From NCBI GenBank assembly GCA_964249755.1, contig CAXUDB010000001.1, positions 1 through 64,000 on the forward strand: a DNA stretch of 64,000 nucleotides, in the 5' to 3' direction. The notes beneath the pieces are model-generated. The model was not told the DNA's origin, did not search any database, and was given only the letters and a program-made list of their open reading frames with translations. This document shows, piece by piece, positions 33,774 through 41,599 of this stretch (position 1 is the first letter of the stretch; each line of letters opens with the position of its first letter). The DNA comes from Ilyomonas sp964249755. GTDB taxonomy: Bacteria; Bacteroidota; Bacteroidia; Chitinophagales; Chitinophagaceae. A program made the translations under genes and the position numbers.

Positions 33774-34799
33774 ATGGCACTCTTTAATTTTTTTACGCAA
33801 GAAATTGCGATGGATTTAGGCACGGCTAACACGCTCATCATTCATAACGAAGAAATTGTGGTGAATGAACCCTCTATTGTAGCACTCAACCGAAACAACC
33901 CGAAAGAAGTATTGGCAGTGGGCAAGCGCGCTCTGCTGATGCACGAGAAAACGCACGAAAGCATTCGCACGGTTCGCCCGCTGAAAGATGGCGTAATTGC
34001 CGATTTTAATGCGGCGGAACTGATGATACGGGAAATGATTAAAATGATCTACCCGAAAAAGCCTCTTTTCCCGCCAAGCTGGCGCATGATGATTTGCATA
34101 CCCTCCAGCATTACCGAAGTAGAAAAACGCGCCGTGCGCGACAGTGCCGAACAAGCTGGCGCAAAAGAAGTTTACCTGTTACACGAACCCATGGCGGCAG
34201 CCATTGGTATCGGTATAGATGTAGAAGAGCCGGTGGGCAATATGATTATTGATATCGGCGGTGGCACCACGGGCATCACCGTAATTGCACTGGCAGGTAT
34301 TGTATGCGATCAAAGCATCCGCATTGCGGGCGATGAGTTTACCATGGATATTATGGAAGCCTTGCGCCGCTACCATAGTTTGCTCATTGGTGAGCGCACC
34401 GCAGAGCAGATAAAAATACAGATTGGCGCTGCAATGAAAGACCTGGAAGTGCCGCCTGATGATTTGCCGGTGAATGGACGCGACCTCGTTACCGGTATCC
34501 CGAAACAGATTATGGTAAGCTACCAGGAAGTAGCCGAAGCCTTGGACAAAAGCATTTTCAAAATAGAAGAAGCGGTGCTGAAAGCCCTCGAAACTACGCC
34601 GCCCGAACTGGCTGCCGACATCTACCGCAGAGGCTTATACCTCACCGGCGGTGGTGCGTTGCTAAGAGGGTTAGACAAACGCCTGAGCCAGAAAATAAAA
34701 CTGCCGGTGCACATTGCCGATGATCCTTTAAAAAGCGTAGTGCGCGGTACCGGCATTGCCCTGAAACATTACCAGCGTTATCCGTTTATTATGCGATAA
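33774..34799 (+). CDS. mreB: Rod shape-determining protein MreB
   Basis: The 341-residue actin homologue forms filaments under the inner membrane that guide elongation of the cell wall. It contains the phosphate-1 loop MDLGTANTLI, PLKDGVIADFNAAELMI, IDIGGGTTGITVIAL (phosphate 2) and YLTGGGALLRGLDKRL (adenosine site). The amphipathic N-terminal MALFNFF is the usual membrane-binding end. It leads the mreBCD genes; a large palindrome separates it from mreC. Presence of mreBCD suggests a rod-shaped cell. Confidence 0.97.
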   Translation: MALFNFFTQEIAMDLGTANTLIIHNEEIVVNEPSIVALNRNNPKEVLAVGKRALLMHEKTHESIRTVRPLKDGVIADFNAAELMIREMIKMIYPKKPLFPPSWRMMICIPSSITEVEKRAVRDSAEQAGAKEVYLLHEPMAAAIGIGIDVEEPVGNMIIDIGGGTTGITVIALAGIVCDQSIRIAGDEFTMDIMEALRRYHSLLIGERTAEQIKIQIGAAMKDLEVPPDDLPVNGRDLVTGIPKQIMVSYQEVAEALDKSIFKIEEAVLKALETTPPELAADIYRRGLYLTGGGALLRGLDKRLSQKIKLPVHIADDPLKSVVRGTGIALKHYQRYPFIMR

Positions 34800-34873
34800 A
34801 GGTATGAGCTATGAGGTGTGAGGTATGAGTTAAACAGCATTGCCTCATGCCTCATACCTCGCACCTCACACCT
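34800..34873. repeat. Palindrome filling the mreB-mreC gap
   Basis: Two 30-nt arms (34800-34829 and 34844-34873) of TGAGGTATGAG-like words pair with five mismatches, several of them G-U wobbles in RNA. The arms run from the mreB stop codon to 4 nt before the mreC ATG, so the whole ribosome entry region of mreC is inside the stem. Confidence 0.75.
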
Positions 34874-34877
34874 TCCC

Positions 34878-35735
34878 ATGCGTAACATCTTCCTCTTCAT
34901 ACGGCGCTTTTTTGTACTGTTTGTGTTCATCATCATGCAGGTGTTGTGCATTCTGGTATTGGTAAACTACAACCAGACTTACCAGGCTTATTTTGCCGGC
35001 TCTGCCAACGAAGTAATTGGTCGTGTGAACCAGCAGTATAATAATGTGCACGAATATTTTTCGCTGCGCAAAACCAACGAGCAACTGGCAAAACAGAACC
35101 GGGATTTGATGATGTTGCTGAGTAAGAATTACGGTGACAAAGACACGCTTACCGTAACGAAGCTGGATTCTGTGCTTCGCGATACCTTGGGGCGCATCCG
35201 CAAGTTCGATTTCGTGGTAGCACGTGTAGTAAACAATTCCACCACAGAAGAGAATAACTACATCACCATTGAGTTAGGTGCGAAAGATGGTGTACAAAGA
35301 GATATGGGTGTGTTGGGTCCGAATGGTGTTGCGGGTAAAGTGCTGCTCGTAAGCGATAACTACAGTGTGGTGATGAGTTTGCTCAATCACAACTCGCGCG
35401 TAAGCGCCATGCTGAAGAAGGATTCTACCAACAGCGGCTATGCCGATTGGGATGGCAAAAATGCTTCTTACATCACCATGCACAACGTGCCGAAAAGCGC
35501 TAAAATAAGTAAGGGCGATACCGTACTCACCAGCAACTTATCTGGCAACTTCCCCGCAGGTATGATGGTAGGAACGGTAGATAATATTTCCATCGATCCG
35601 TCTTCTGCCTTTTACACCTTGCGCCTGAAAACAGCTACTAATTTTTATAATCTGCAATACGTTTATCTCATTAAAAATATGAGGTGGGAAGAACAGCGCA
35701 AACTGGAGGCAGCCATACCCAAAACTGAACCATGA
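34878..35735 (+). CDS. mreC: Rod shape-determining protein MreC
   Basis: Start at ATG 34878 (285 aa); the longer frame would translate the mreB-mreC palindrome. A single N-terminal membrane helix (FFVLFVFIIMQVLCILVLVN) is followed by a coiled coil (~residues 45-95) and the two beta-barrel domains of MreC: ITIELGAKDGVQRDMGVLGP, GVAGKVLLVSDNYSVVMSLL, KGDTVLTSNLSGNFPAGMMV. It links MreB to the periplasmic wall-synthesis enzymes. The stop overlaps the mreD start by 4 bp (ATGA). Confidence 0.95.
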   Translation: MRNIFLFIRRFFVLFVFIIMQVLCILVLVNYNQTYQAYFAGSANEVIGRVNQQYNNVHEYFSLRKTNEQLAKQNRDLMMLLSKNYGDKDTLTVTKLDSVLRDTLGRIRKFDFVVARVVNNSTTEENNYITIELGAKDGVQRDMGVLGPNGVAGKVLLVSDNYSVVMSLLNHNSRVSAMLKKDSTNSGYADWDGKNASYITMHNVPKSAKISKGDTVLTSNLSGNFPAGMMVGTVDNISIDPSSAFYTLRLKTATNFYNLQYVYLIKNMRWEEQRKLEAAIPKTEP

Positions 35736-36265
35736 GCAGCCTGCTGAAAAATATCATCCGTTTTGTTTTGTTTATACTGGTACAGGCTTTTGTATTGCAG
35801 AAAGTGCCTTCGCTGCACCAGTTTGTAAAGCCCTGGCTGTATTTCCTGTTCATCCTCTGGCTGCCGTTTACCATTTCGCGCCTCGGCCTGCTGCTCATTG
35901 CCTTCGTGTTTGGCATCGCCATGGATTATTTTACCAACACACCCGGGCTGCACGCCGCGCCTTGCGTACTCATTGCCTACGTTCGCCCATTCATCATCAA
36001 CTTCCTGCTGCCGCAGGAGAAAACCGAGTTTAGCTACGCCGAGCCGAGCATTAAAAGCCTGGGCTTCGCACCTTATTTTATCTATGCCCTCATCTTAACG
36101 GTGCTGCACAATGCCTATCTCATCTTCATTGAGTGGATGCAGTTTGGTAATTTCCTGTATTTCATTGGCAAGCTGGGCGCCACCACCGGCGTAAGCATGT
36201 TGTTGATTTTTATTACGGAGATGTTGTTTCCGCGCAAGGCAAAGTATAGAACCAATGCGGCGTAA
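35732..36265 (+). CDS. mreD: Rod shape-determining protein MreD
   Basis: The 177-residue protein has about five membrane helices and follows mreC with an ATGA overlap. Typical features are the N-terminal IIRFVLFILVQAFVLQKV, and FGIAMDYFTNTPGLHAAPCV in the middle, where Bacteroidota MreD keeps a D-x-F/L-xx-xxGLHA pattern. It is part of the elongasome. In many relatives mrdA and rodA follow; here repeat array C and a peptidase gene follow instead. Confidence 0.93.
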   Translation: MSSLLKNIIRFVLFILVQAFVLQKVPSLHQFVKPWLYFLFILWLPFTISRLGLLLIAFVFGIAMDYFTNTPGLHAAPCVLIAYVRPFIINFLLPQEKTEFSYAEPSIKSLGFAPYFIYALILTVLHNAYLIFIEWMQFGNFLYFIGKLGATTGVSMLLIFITEMLFPRKAKYRTNAA

Positions 36266-36341
36266 ACTACTACTGTATTAAGTTACAAATGATCAGGAAA
36301 TAGCACTTTTCATGTTTTAAGATCGATAGTGTCTCAATCAG

Positions 36342-36398
36342 AGAAGGTCACCCTGTCATTCCGAAAAGGGCGTTTCCTTTCGGCGGAAGTCCGGCATC
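36342..36398. repeat. Leader segment of array C, shared with array B
   Basis: CACCCTGTCATTCCGAAAAG and following bases (GGCGTTTCC, then GGCGGAAGTCCGG) align with the segment before array B at 22199-22253. It contains a short inverted part (TTTCCTTTCGGCGGAA). Confidence 0.6.
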
Positions 36399-36503
36399 CA
36401 TCCATCACCGTTGCAGCCTCATCCATCGTCATTGTTAACTCATCCATAGTCGTTGCAGACTTATCCATGAGCGTTGCAGTTTCATCCATCTTCCTCCGGC
36501 ACT
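36399..36503. repeat. Array of five degenerate 21-bp tandem repeats (array C)
   Basis: Five contiguous 21-bp units at 36399, 36420, 36441, 36462 and 36483. Core: CATCCATcacCGTTGCAGcc. They share CATCCAT with array B and CCGTTGC with arrays A and D. A 77-codon plus-strand frame (36329-36562) reads heptapeptides like SSIVIVN and SSIVVAD, but I do not call it a gene. The rest of the 475-bp mreD-peptidase gap holds the leader segment and, near 36675, a TATTTTG promoter-like word. Confidence 0.85.
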
Positions 36504-36740
36504 GGGGTAAGCCCTCCTATCCGGCATCGTCTTTACGCCGGAGGCGTAACCGCTCTGTATAGGAAACAGGAACGTCCCATTGCGGTTACAGCGTACCGCC
36601 CGGTAAGCCAATCCTTTTCGGTAGATACATACATTAATACTGTAACCACATTTCAGCTTTATTGCCGGTGCTTTTATTTTGCCCGCGTAAATTCTCGCAC
36701 CATTTTTAGAGTAATATTTTAATAGAAGGAAAACACAAAC

Positions 36741-38684
36741 ATGAAAAAACTATTTGTCGCCGCTGTTTCATTCATTGCATTCTCTGCTTCTGCCCAAACA
36801 TCAACGTACGATCAGCACGAAGCCTTTGCACCTCTTTTTTATCCCGCCTACGGCGATGAAGTTCGTGCCGCCGATGGCACGCCCGGCCCCCGATACTGGC
36901 AAAACCGCGCTGATTATAACATCAATGCCACGCTGGACGATTCATTAAACGCTGTTACCGGCAACGTTACCATTTCCTACACCAACAACAGCCCGCAAGC
37001 TTTACAGTTTGTATGGCTGCAGTTAGACCAGAACATCTACAGCCTGCAATCGCGCGGCGTAGCCTGGACGCCCATCAGCGGCGGGCGTTGGGCAAACCGC
37101 AACCAGTTTGATGGCGGTTATAAAATCAAGTCGGTAAGTGTAGTACAAGGTGGCAAAACAACGGCTGCCAATTACCTGATTTCCGATACGAGAATGCAGA
37201 TAAAATTGGCTGATGCCATTAAAGCGGCCGGCGGCGCTATTCAATTTAAAATTGAATACAGTTTTGTGGTTCCCGAATACGGCACCGACCGTTTGGGCAA
37301 ACTCAAAACAAAAAACGGTTGGATAGATGAAGTGGCGCAATGGTATCCGCGCATGTGTGTGTATGATAATGTGTATGGCTGGAACACCTTGCCCTATTTA
37401 GGACAAGGCGAATTTTATTTAGAATACGGAAATATCGATTACAGCATCTCTGTTCCCGCAGGGCAAATTGTAGTGGGTTCGGGCGAATTACTAAATCCGA
37501 ATGAAGTATTAACCAAAGAACAATTGTCGCGCTGGAATAGGGCGAAGAACAGCGATTCAACCGTGATGATCCGCACGATTGATGAAGTGAATAATAAGAC
37601 CGGAGCCAATACCAAACGAACCACCTGGAAATTCCGCTGCACCAACACGCGCGACGTAGCCTGGGCTTCTTCCGCAGCCTTTGTTTGGGATGCTGCGCGC
37701 ATGAATTTGCCCAGCGGTAAAAGGGCTGTTGCAGCGAGTGTGTATCCGGCAGAAGTAGCGGGCGACAGTGCTTGGGGGCGCTCTACCGAATACGTAAAAG
37801 GCGCGATAGAATTTTACTCGAAATATCTGTTTGAATTCTCTTATCCTGTTGCCACCAATGTAGCCGGCATTGTCGGCGGCATGGAATATCCGGGCATTGT
37901 ATTCTGCGGCTCGCGGGCCAAGCGCGGCAGCTTGTGGGGCGTTACCTCGCACGAGTTTGGTCACAACTGGTTTCCAATGATTGTAGGCAGCAATGAGCGC
38001 AAGTTTCCGTGGATGGATGAAGGCTTCAATACCTTTATCAATACAAGGGCTGACAGTGCTTTTCACAATGGAGAATATTTAGATAGCACGGCATCAAATA
38101 TCTTCAGGTATAGCCGGTATTTTTATAACGATAGTGCCGATAACATCCTCACCATCCCCGATGTAACGCAGGGACGCAACTTAGGCAACGCGGCTTATAC
38201 AAAACCCGGCGCCGGCTTAACCATACTCCGTAATAATATCCTCGGCAAAGGCAGGTTCGACAGTGCGTTCAGCTACTATGTGCACCAATGGGCATTTAAA
38301 CATCCCACACCATACGACTTCTTTCATTGCATGGAAAACTACAGCGGCGAAACACTCGACTGGTTCTGGCGCGGTTGGTTTATGAACAATTGGAAGATTG
38401 ACCAATCAGTAGATGGTGTGTTACCTGCCGAACGCGGCAATGCTTCTGCGGGGAGTATTATTACAGTTTCTAATTTAGGTCAGTTGCCGATGCCAACAAC
38501 AGTTGAGATATGGGAAGCCGGCGGTAAGAAAACGCGTGTAACCTTGCCGGTTGAAGTATGGGAACATGGCAGCATTTGGAGGTTCCGTTTTAATAATACA
38601 AGTGCCATTACTAAAGTTCTCGTTGACCCTGATAAAAATTATCCCGATGCCAACAGAGGCAATAATGTATATCCGAATGAGTAG
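36741..38684 (+). CDS. M1 family (gluzincin) metallopeptidase, secreted
   Basis: The 647-residue protein has a signal peptide (KKLFVAAVSFIAFSASAQ). The catalytic zinc site is HEFGHNW (His404, His408) with the downstream Glu in WMDEGFNTF. Upstream, VGGMEYPGIVFCGS takes the place of the GAMEN substrate-binding motif (here GGMEYP). It would cleave N-terminal amino acids or peptides outside the cytoplasm. The C-terminal domain is shorter than in aminopeptidase N. An AAGGAAAA Shine-Dalgarno-like run is just upstream of the ATG, and a terminator follows at 38707. Confidence 0.93.
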   Translation: MKKLFVAAVSFIAFSASAQTSTYDQHEAFAPLFYPAYGDEVRAADGTPGPRYWQNRADYNINATLDDSLNAVTGNVTISYTNNSPQALQFVWLQLDQNIYSLQSRGVAWTPISGGRWANRNQFDGGYKIKSVSVVQGGKTTAANYLISDTRMQIKLADAIKAAGGAIQFKIEYSFVVPEYGTDRLGKLKTKNGWIDEVAQWYPRMCVYDNVYGWNTLPYLGQGEFYLEYGNIDYSISVPAGQIVVGSGELLNPNEVLTKEQLSRWNRAKNSDSTVMIRTIDEVNNKTGANTKRTTWKFRCTNTRDVAWASSAAFVWDAARMNLPSGKRAVAASVYPAEVAGDSAWGRSTEYVKGAIEFYSKYLFEFSYPVATNVAGIVGGMEYPGIVFCGSRAKRGSLWGVTSHEFGHNWFPMIVGSNERKFPWMDEGFNTFINTRADSAFHNGEYLDSTASNIFRYSRYFYNDSADNILTIPDVTQGRNLGNAAYTKPGAGLTILRNNILGKGRFDSAFSYYVHQWAFKHPTPYDFFHCMENYSGETLDWFWRGWFMNNWKIDQSVDGVLPAERGNASAGSIITVSNLGQLPMPTTVEIWEAGGKKTRVTLPVEVWEHGSIWRFRFNNTSAITKVLVDPDKNYPDANRGNNVYPNE

Positions 38685-38706
38685 ATGAATAACGAGTTTG
38701 AAATAT

Positions 38707-38740
38707 AAAAACACCACGCATAATACGTGGTGTTTTTGTT
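38707..38740 (+). terminator. Intrinsic terminator after the M1 peptidase
   Basis: The 12-bp stem AAAAACACCACG / CGTGGTGTTTTT is followed by T-rich sequence. Confidence 0.88.
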
Positions 38741-38780
38741 TATAGTTTACTATACTATCCCAGCGGAAAAAACATTCATT

Positions 38781-38788
38781 TATCTTTG
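38781..38788 (+). promoter_or_regulatory. -7 promoter element TATCTTTG before the toxin-antitoxin pair
   Basis: This exact TAnnTTTG match lies 13 nt before the antitoxin ATG. Confidence 0.6.
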
Positions 38789-38801
38789 AAGAAAAGAGAA
38801 G

Positions 38802-39020
38802 ATGCTAACGACAATAAAGGGTGTTTATGACCATGGTAAAATTATACTGAGTGAAGAGCCGCCGGTAAAGGAAATTAAATCAGATGTAATTATTACTTTT
38901 TTACCTCAGGCGCAAAGCGATACCAATAAGCCAAAGCGAGTGTTGGGTGGTTTGGAAGATAAAATTTCTGTTCCTGATGATTTTAATGAACCATTAGACG
39001 ATTTGAAAGAATATATGTAA
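38802..39020 (+). CDS. Antitoxin of a VapBC-like (PIN) module
   Basis: The 72-residue protein has a short beta-rich N-terminal DNA-binding part (TTIKGVYDHGKIILSEEPPV, DVIITFLP) resembling DUF2281-type antitoxins, and an acidic C-terminal tail (VPDDFNEPLDDLKEYM), a usual toxin-wrapping segment. Five bases separate it from the PIN gene. It likely represses the operon together with the toxin. The antitoxin frame is intact, although its toxin partner is frameshifted. Confidence 0.85.
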   Translation: MLTTIKGVYDHGKIILSEEPPVKEIKSDVIITFLPQAQSDTNKPKRVLGGLEDKISVPDDFNEPLDDLKEYM

Positions 39021-39025
39021 TCAAC

Positions 39026-39426
39026 ATGAAGTATCTGATTGACACGCATGTATGTCTTTGGTCGGTTGCTGAAATGCATAAGCTAACTCAACGCGTAGTG
39101 GAGATATTGGAAGATGCCGATAATGAAATCTTGTATAGTCAAATCAGTCTACTGGAGATTGCCATTAAATTTCAAGTAGGAAAACTGTCTCACTTCGATA
39201 TTAGTTTAGAAAATTTTAACGACACACTTCAACAGAAAGAATTTACACTCCTTGCCTTAATGGAGAATCATCTGTTTGCTTATTTTGATAGTACCCACTT
39301 TTCTAATGAACACCGCGATCCTTTTGACCGTTGTTTATTAGCCATTGCTGAGGTTGAGCAAGGGCTTTCATTACAAAAGATGTAAAGCTTAAGCAGTATA
39401 AAAAGAAGATTGATATTGTTTGGTAA
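39026..39426 (+). pseudogene. PIN-domain (VapC-like) toxin with 3' frameshift
   Basis: The main frame ends at the TAA at 39385 (119 aa). PIN features are present: N-terminal YLIDTHVCLW with the first acidic residue, ISLLEIAIK with Glu, and HRDPFDRCLLAIAE with the Asp pair. After Gly113 the frame should continue; it instead ends in LSLQKM. In another frame, bases 39370-39426 encode ITKDVKLKQYKKKIDIVW followed by TAA. That is exactly how VapC-like PIN toxins normally end (..LITxDxxFxxY..V.W). A single-base loss around 39362-39369 explains this. The protein would lack its final strand and helix. A sequencing error would produce the same picture. Confidence 0.8.
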
Positions 39427-39475
39427 ATATGATTAACGCAGGCATGTTATAAACACTTATATTGATTTATAATCT

Positions 39476-40321
39476 CTATCCCACAATCGAATCGCAAATA
39501 AAATCAGGAATAATACCCGACGCTTCTATCTGCAAATCCACCGTATCAGCTCTGGTATTACCCGATAATACCAGCGTTGTTTTTACCCCGAATTTGTTAC
39601 CGCCTAAAATGTCTGTGTGCAGGTTATCGCCCACCATCAGGATATCTTCTCTCACATAATTACTTTGCCGGTTCAGGTCTTCAAACGCATAGATAAACAT
39701 CTGTGTATCTGGCTTGCCAAAATGGATAAACTTCTTGTTTAAAATACTTTCCACCAGCTTCGCAATGCCACCCGTGGCAACAGCCACATCGTTCTTGGAA
39801 ACAGGATAAATTTTATCGGAGTTGGCAACGATAACCGGGATATTTATTTTTCGTAAGAGATTAATGGTTTTGTTGATGTCATAGTTCCAGTCGAAGCCTT
39901 CATCATCTAAAAAAACAAAAGCAGAAATGTCGCTGATATCATTGGTGCTGATGTCGCTCACGGCAATGTGTTCCAGCCCGGATTGAAGGATGTAATGTGC
40001 CGAGTTCTCGGTGCCGAGATACGCAATTTTTCCGCTGTTAATTTTCTGCTGGAGAAAGTCTCTTGCCATCATACCCGAGGTAATAATCTCATCTTCATGA
40101 ATGCCTTGCAAGCCAAGCCTGATAAAGCTTTCCGCCTGTTGTTCCTGGCTGCGCGAAGCATCGTTGGTCAAAATACGAATGGCGATGTCTTTGCTGCGCA
40201 AGACATCAATGGTATTCTGTACGCCGTCAATTAATCCCTTATAATTTTTTAATACACCATAAGAGTCTAAAAACACAGCTTTAAAGTTTTCGGATAAAGA
40301 AAGAAAGGAATGATGCTTCAT
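39476..40321 (-). CDS. HAD-IIA (NagD-like) hydrolase with altered DxD motif
   Basis: The 281-residue HAD-superfamily protein has motif I FLDSYGVL, motif II ILTNDASRS, Lys in FGKPDTQMFIYA and motif IV MVGDNLHTDILGGNKFGVKT. The cap is of the IIA type. Motif I has Asp-Ser-Tyr where typical phosphatases have DxD; the missing second Asp is the general acid/base residue. Some HAD-IIA subfamilies carry an aromatic there, so it may be a subfamily trait. Phosphatase activity is not certain. It is the last gene of a minus-strand cluster with an APH-fold kinase and a GS-family ligase. Confidence 0.85.
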   Translation of the reverse strand: MKHHSFLSLSENFKAVFLDSYGVLKNYKGLIDGVQNTIDVLRSKDIAIRILTNDASRSQEQQAESFIRLGLQGIHEDEIITSGMMARDFLQQKINSGKIAYLGTENSAHYILQSGLEHIAVSDISTNDISDISAFVFLDDEGFDWNYDINKTINLLRKINIPVIVANSDKIYPVSKNDVAVATGGIAKLVESILNKKFIHFGKPDTQMFIYAFEDLNRQSNYVREDILMVGDNLHTDILGGNKFGVKTTLVLSGNTRADTVDLQIEASGIIPDFICDSIVG

Positions 40322-40362
40322 AAGCGGGAAGGAATTAGATTCTTGTAATAAGGAACCCGATG

Positions 40363-40458
40363 TTTTCTACCGCAGAAAATAGGAGAAAACAGAGTTTACG
40401 GAGAGATTACTTTTCTCTGCGAAATCTCCCTATACTCTTACTCTCTGCGGTAAAAAAC
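40363..40458. repeat. Palindromic intergenic element / terminator of the kinase gene
   Basis: The arms contain TACCGCAGA (left) and TCTGCGGTA (right), with further pairing of GAGAGATT and AATCTCC inside. The TCTGCGGTAA type of word recurs as an intergenic repeat in many bacteria. It sits between the kinase and HAD genes and may terminate the kinase transcript. Confidence 0.6.
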
Positions 40459-40480
40459 TCACTCATCACACAAACTGAAA

Positions 40481-41566
40481 TTACAATTTCAATGCCCGCA
40501 AAAGTACGTCCGCATCAAAGGTTTTATCCAACGAGGGCAAATGAAGTTCGAGTGCTTCGCGCTGCAGCTTGGTAGCAAAGATCTCGTGGAAGAAATGCCT
40601 GCCATCTTTCAACACATAATTCAGAATAAAAAACCGATACGCTTCTTTTAAAAACCGGATTTCGTTTTCGGTTAACGGATAAACGCGGTGATAATGTTGT
40701 AAAAATAAAAGGAAACGTTCTTCCATCAACGTACTGGCGTGATAGCTGAATACCGTGCGGTCGCCAACATCGGAAGACACACGGCTTAAGAAATAAAAGT
40801 CCATCATGCGCGAGTCCATGCGGAACCAATCATAATCCCACCGCGAAAATAATTTCAGGGATGAGGTAACCGAAAAATTGCCGATGTTCCAATCAACAAA
40901 CACCGGTATTTTATCCCAATGTTGTGCACCGAGTTGATGTGTGTTTTCGAGAAATAAATCAGCATGTCGCCTGATGTCATCGGTGTGCATCCGAAACTCG
41001 TAGCGACCTTCTTCTGTGTCTAACATCTGCAGCAAGTTATCTATGTCCGTCTCTAATGTTTTAGACGATGGCGGCAATGTGTTTCGTATAGAATGACAAG
41101 CTTTATGAAACAGGGCTACCTGTGTAGCCAGCTTCACAATCTGCTCTTCGTTCAATCGTCGCGGCAACTTGCGTTTAATTTCTATGGGGCGATAAAAAAC
41201 CACCCACGCATTGATGGCGCTGATTTGGTGATGATACACAAACAAGTGCTTTCCTTTTGCCAGCGAGCGGGCTAAGAAGTTTTCAAACGGCGCCGGCAGG
41301 TTGTTCGATAACGTATCAATGATGCTGTGGTCTTCTACAAAATGGTCGAACTCGCCATAGTAAGAAAGCTTGGCGATAATAAAATGGTTATCGCTAAACC
41401 TTATACTATACACATGATTGGTAGATACACGTGCGCTGATGTCAGTGATGCGGATAATGTTCCGCGTGTTATCATACGCCGACCAGGCTTCGTGTATGAT
41501 GCTTGTAAAATCAATGTGCGTCATATCGCTTGCCGCTTGCGGTTTTATTGTGTCTATGGTAGCCAT
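40481..41566 (-). CDS. APH-fold phosphotransferase (homoserine-kinase-like)
   Basis: The 361-residue protein looks like an aminoglycoside-phosphotransferase/choline-kinase-fold enzyme. The catalytic loop is VFVDWNIGNF (Asp with DxxxxN, but the usual His two residues earlier is Val/Phe), and the metal-binding motif is RWDYDWFRMDSRMMDF. The N-lobe has HVYSIRFSDNHFIIAKLSYY with the ATP-binding Lys. The substrate cannot be read. It starts 34 bp after the GS-family gene and is surely co-transcribed with it, so the two probably act on one small amine or amino alcohol. Confidence 0.75.
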   Translation of the reverse strand: MATIDTIKPQAASDMTHIDFTSIIHEAWSAYDNTRNIIRITDISARVSTNHVYSIRFSDNHFIIAKLSYYGEFDHFVEDHSIIDTLSNNLPAPFENFLARSLAKGKHLFVYHHQISAINAWVVFYRPIEIKRKLPRRLNEEQIVKLATQVALFHKACHSIRNTLPPSSKTLETDIDNLLQMLDTEEGRYEFRMHTDDIRRHADLFLENTHQLGAQHWDKIPVFVDWNIGNFSVTSSLKLFSRWDYDWFRMDSRMMDFYFLSRVSSDVGDRTVFSYHASTLMEERFLLFLQHYHRVYPLTENEIRFLKEAYRFFILNYVLKDGRHFFHEIFATKLQREALELHLPSLDKTFDADVLLRALKL

Positions 41567-41599
41567 CGTCAGGTCTTATTTATCTCAACGCTTTATCTG

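Noticed and set aside
36329..36562. 77-codon ORF with SSIVIVN-like heptads
   Set aside because: It is array C read in one frame and runs through the leader segment; no homologous intact gene is evident, so I list it only as repeat.
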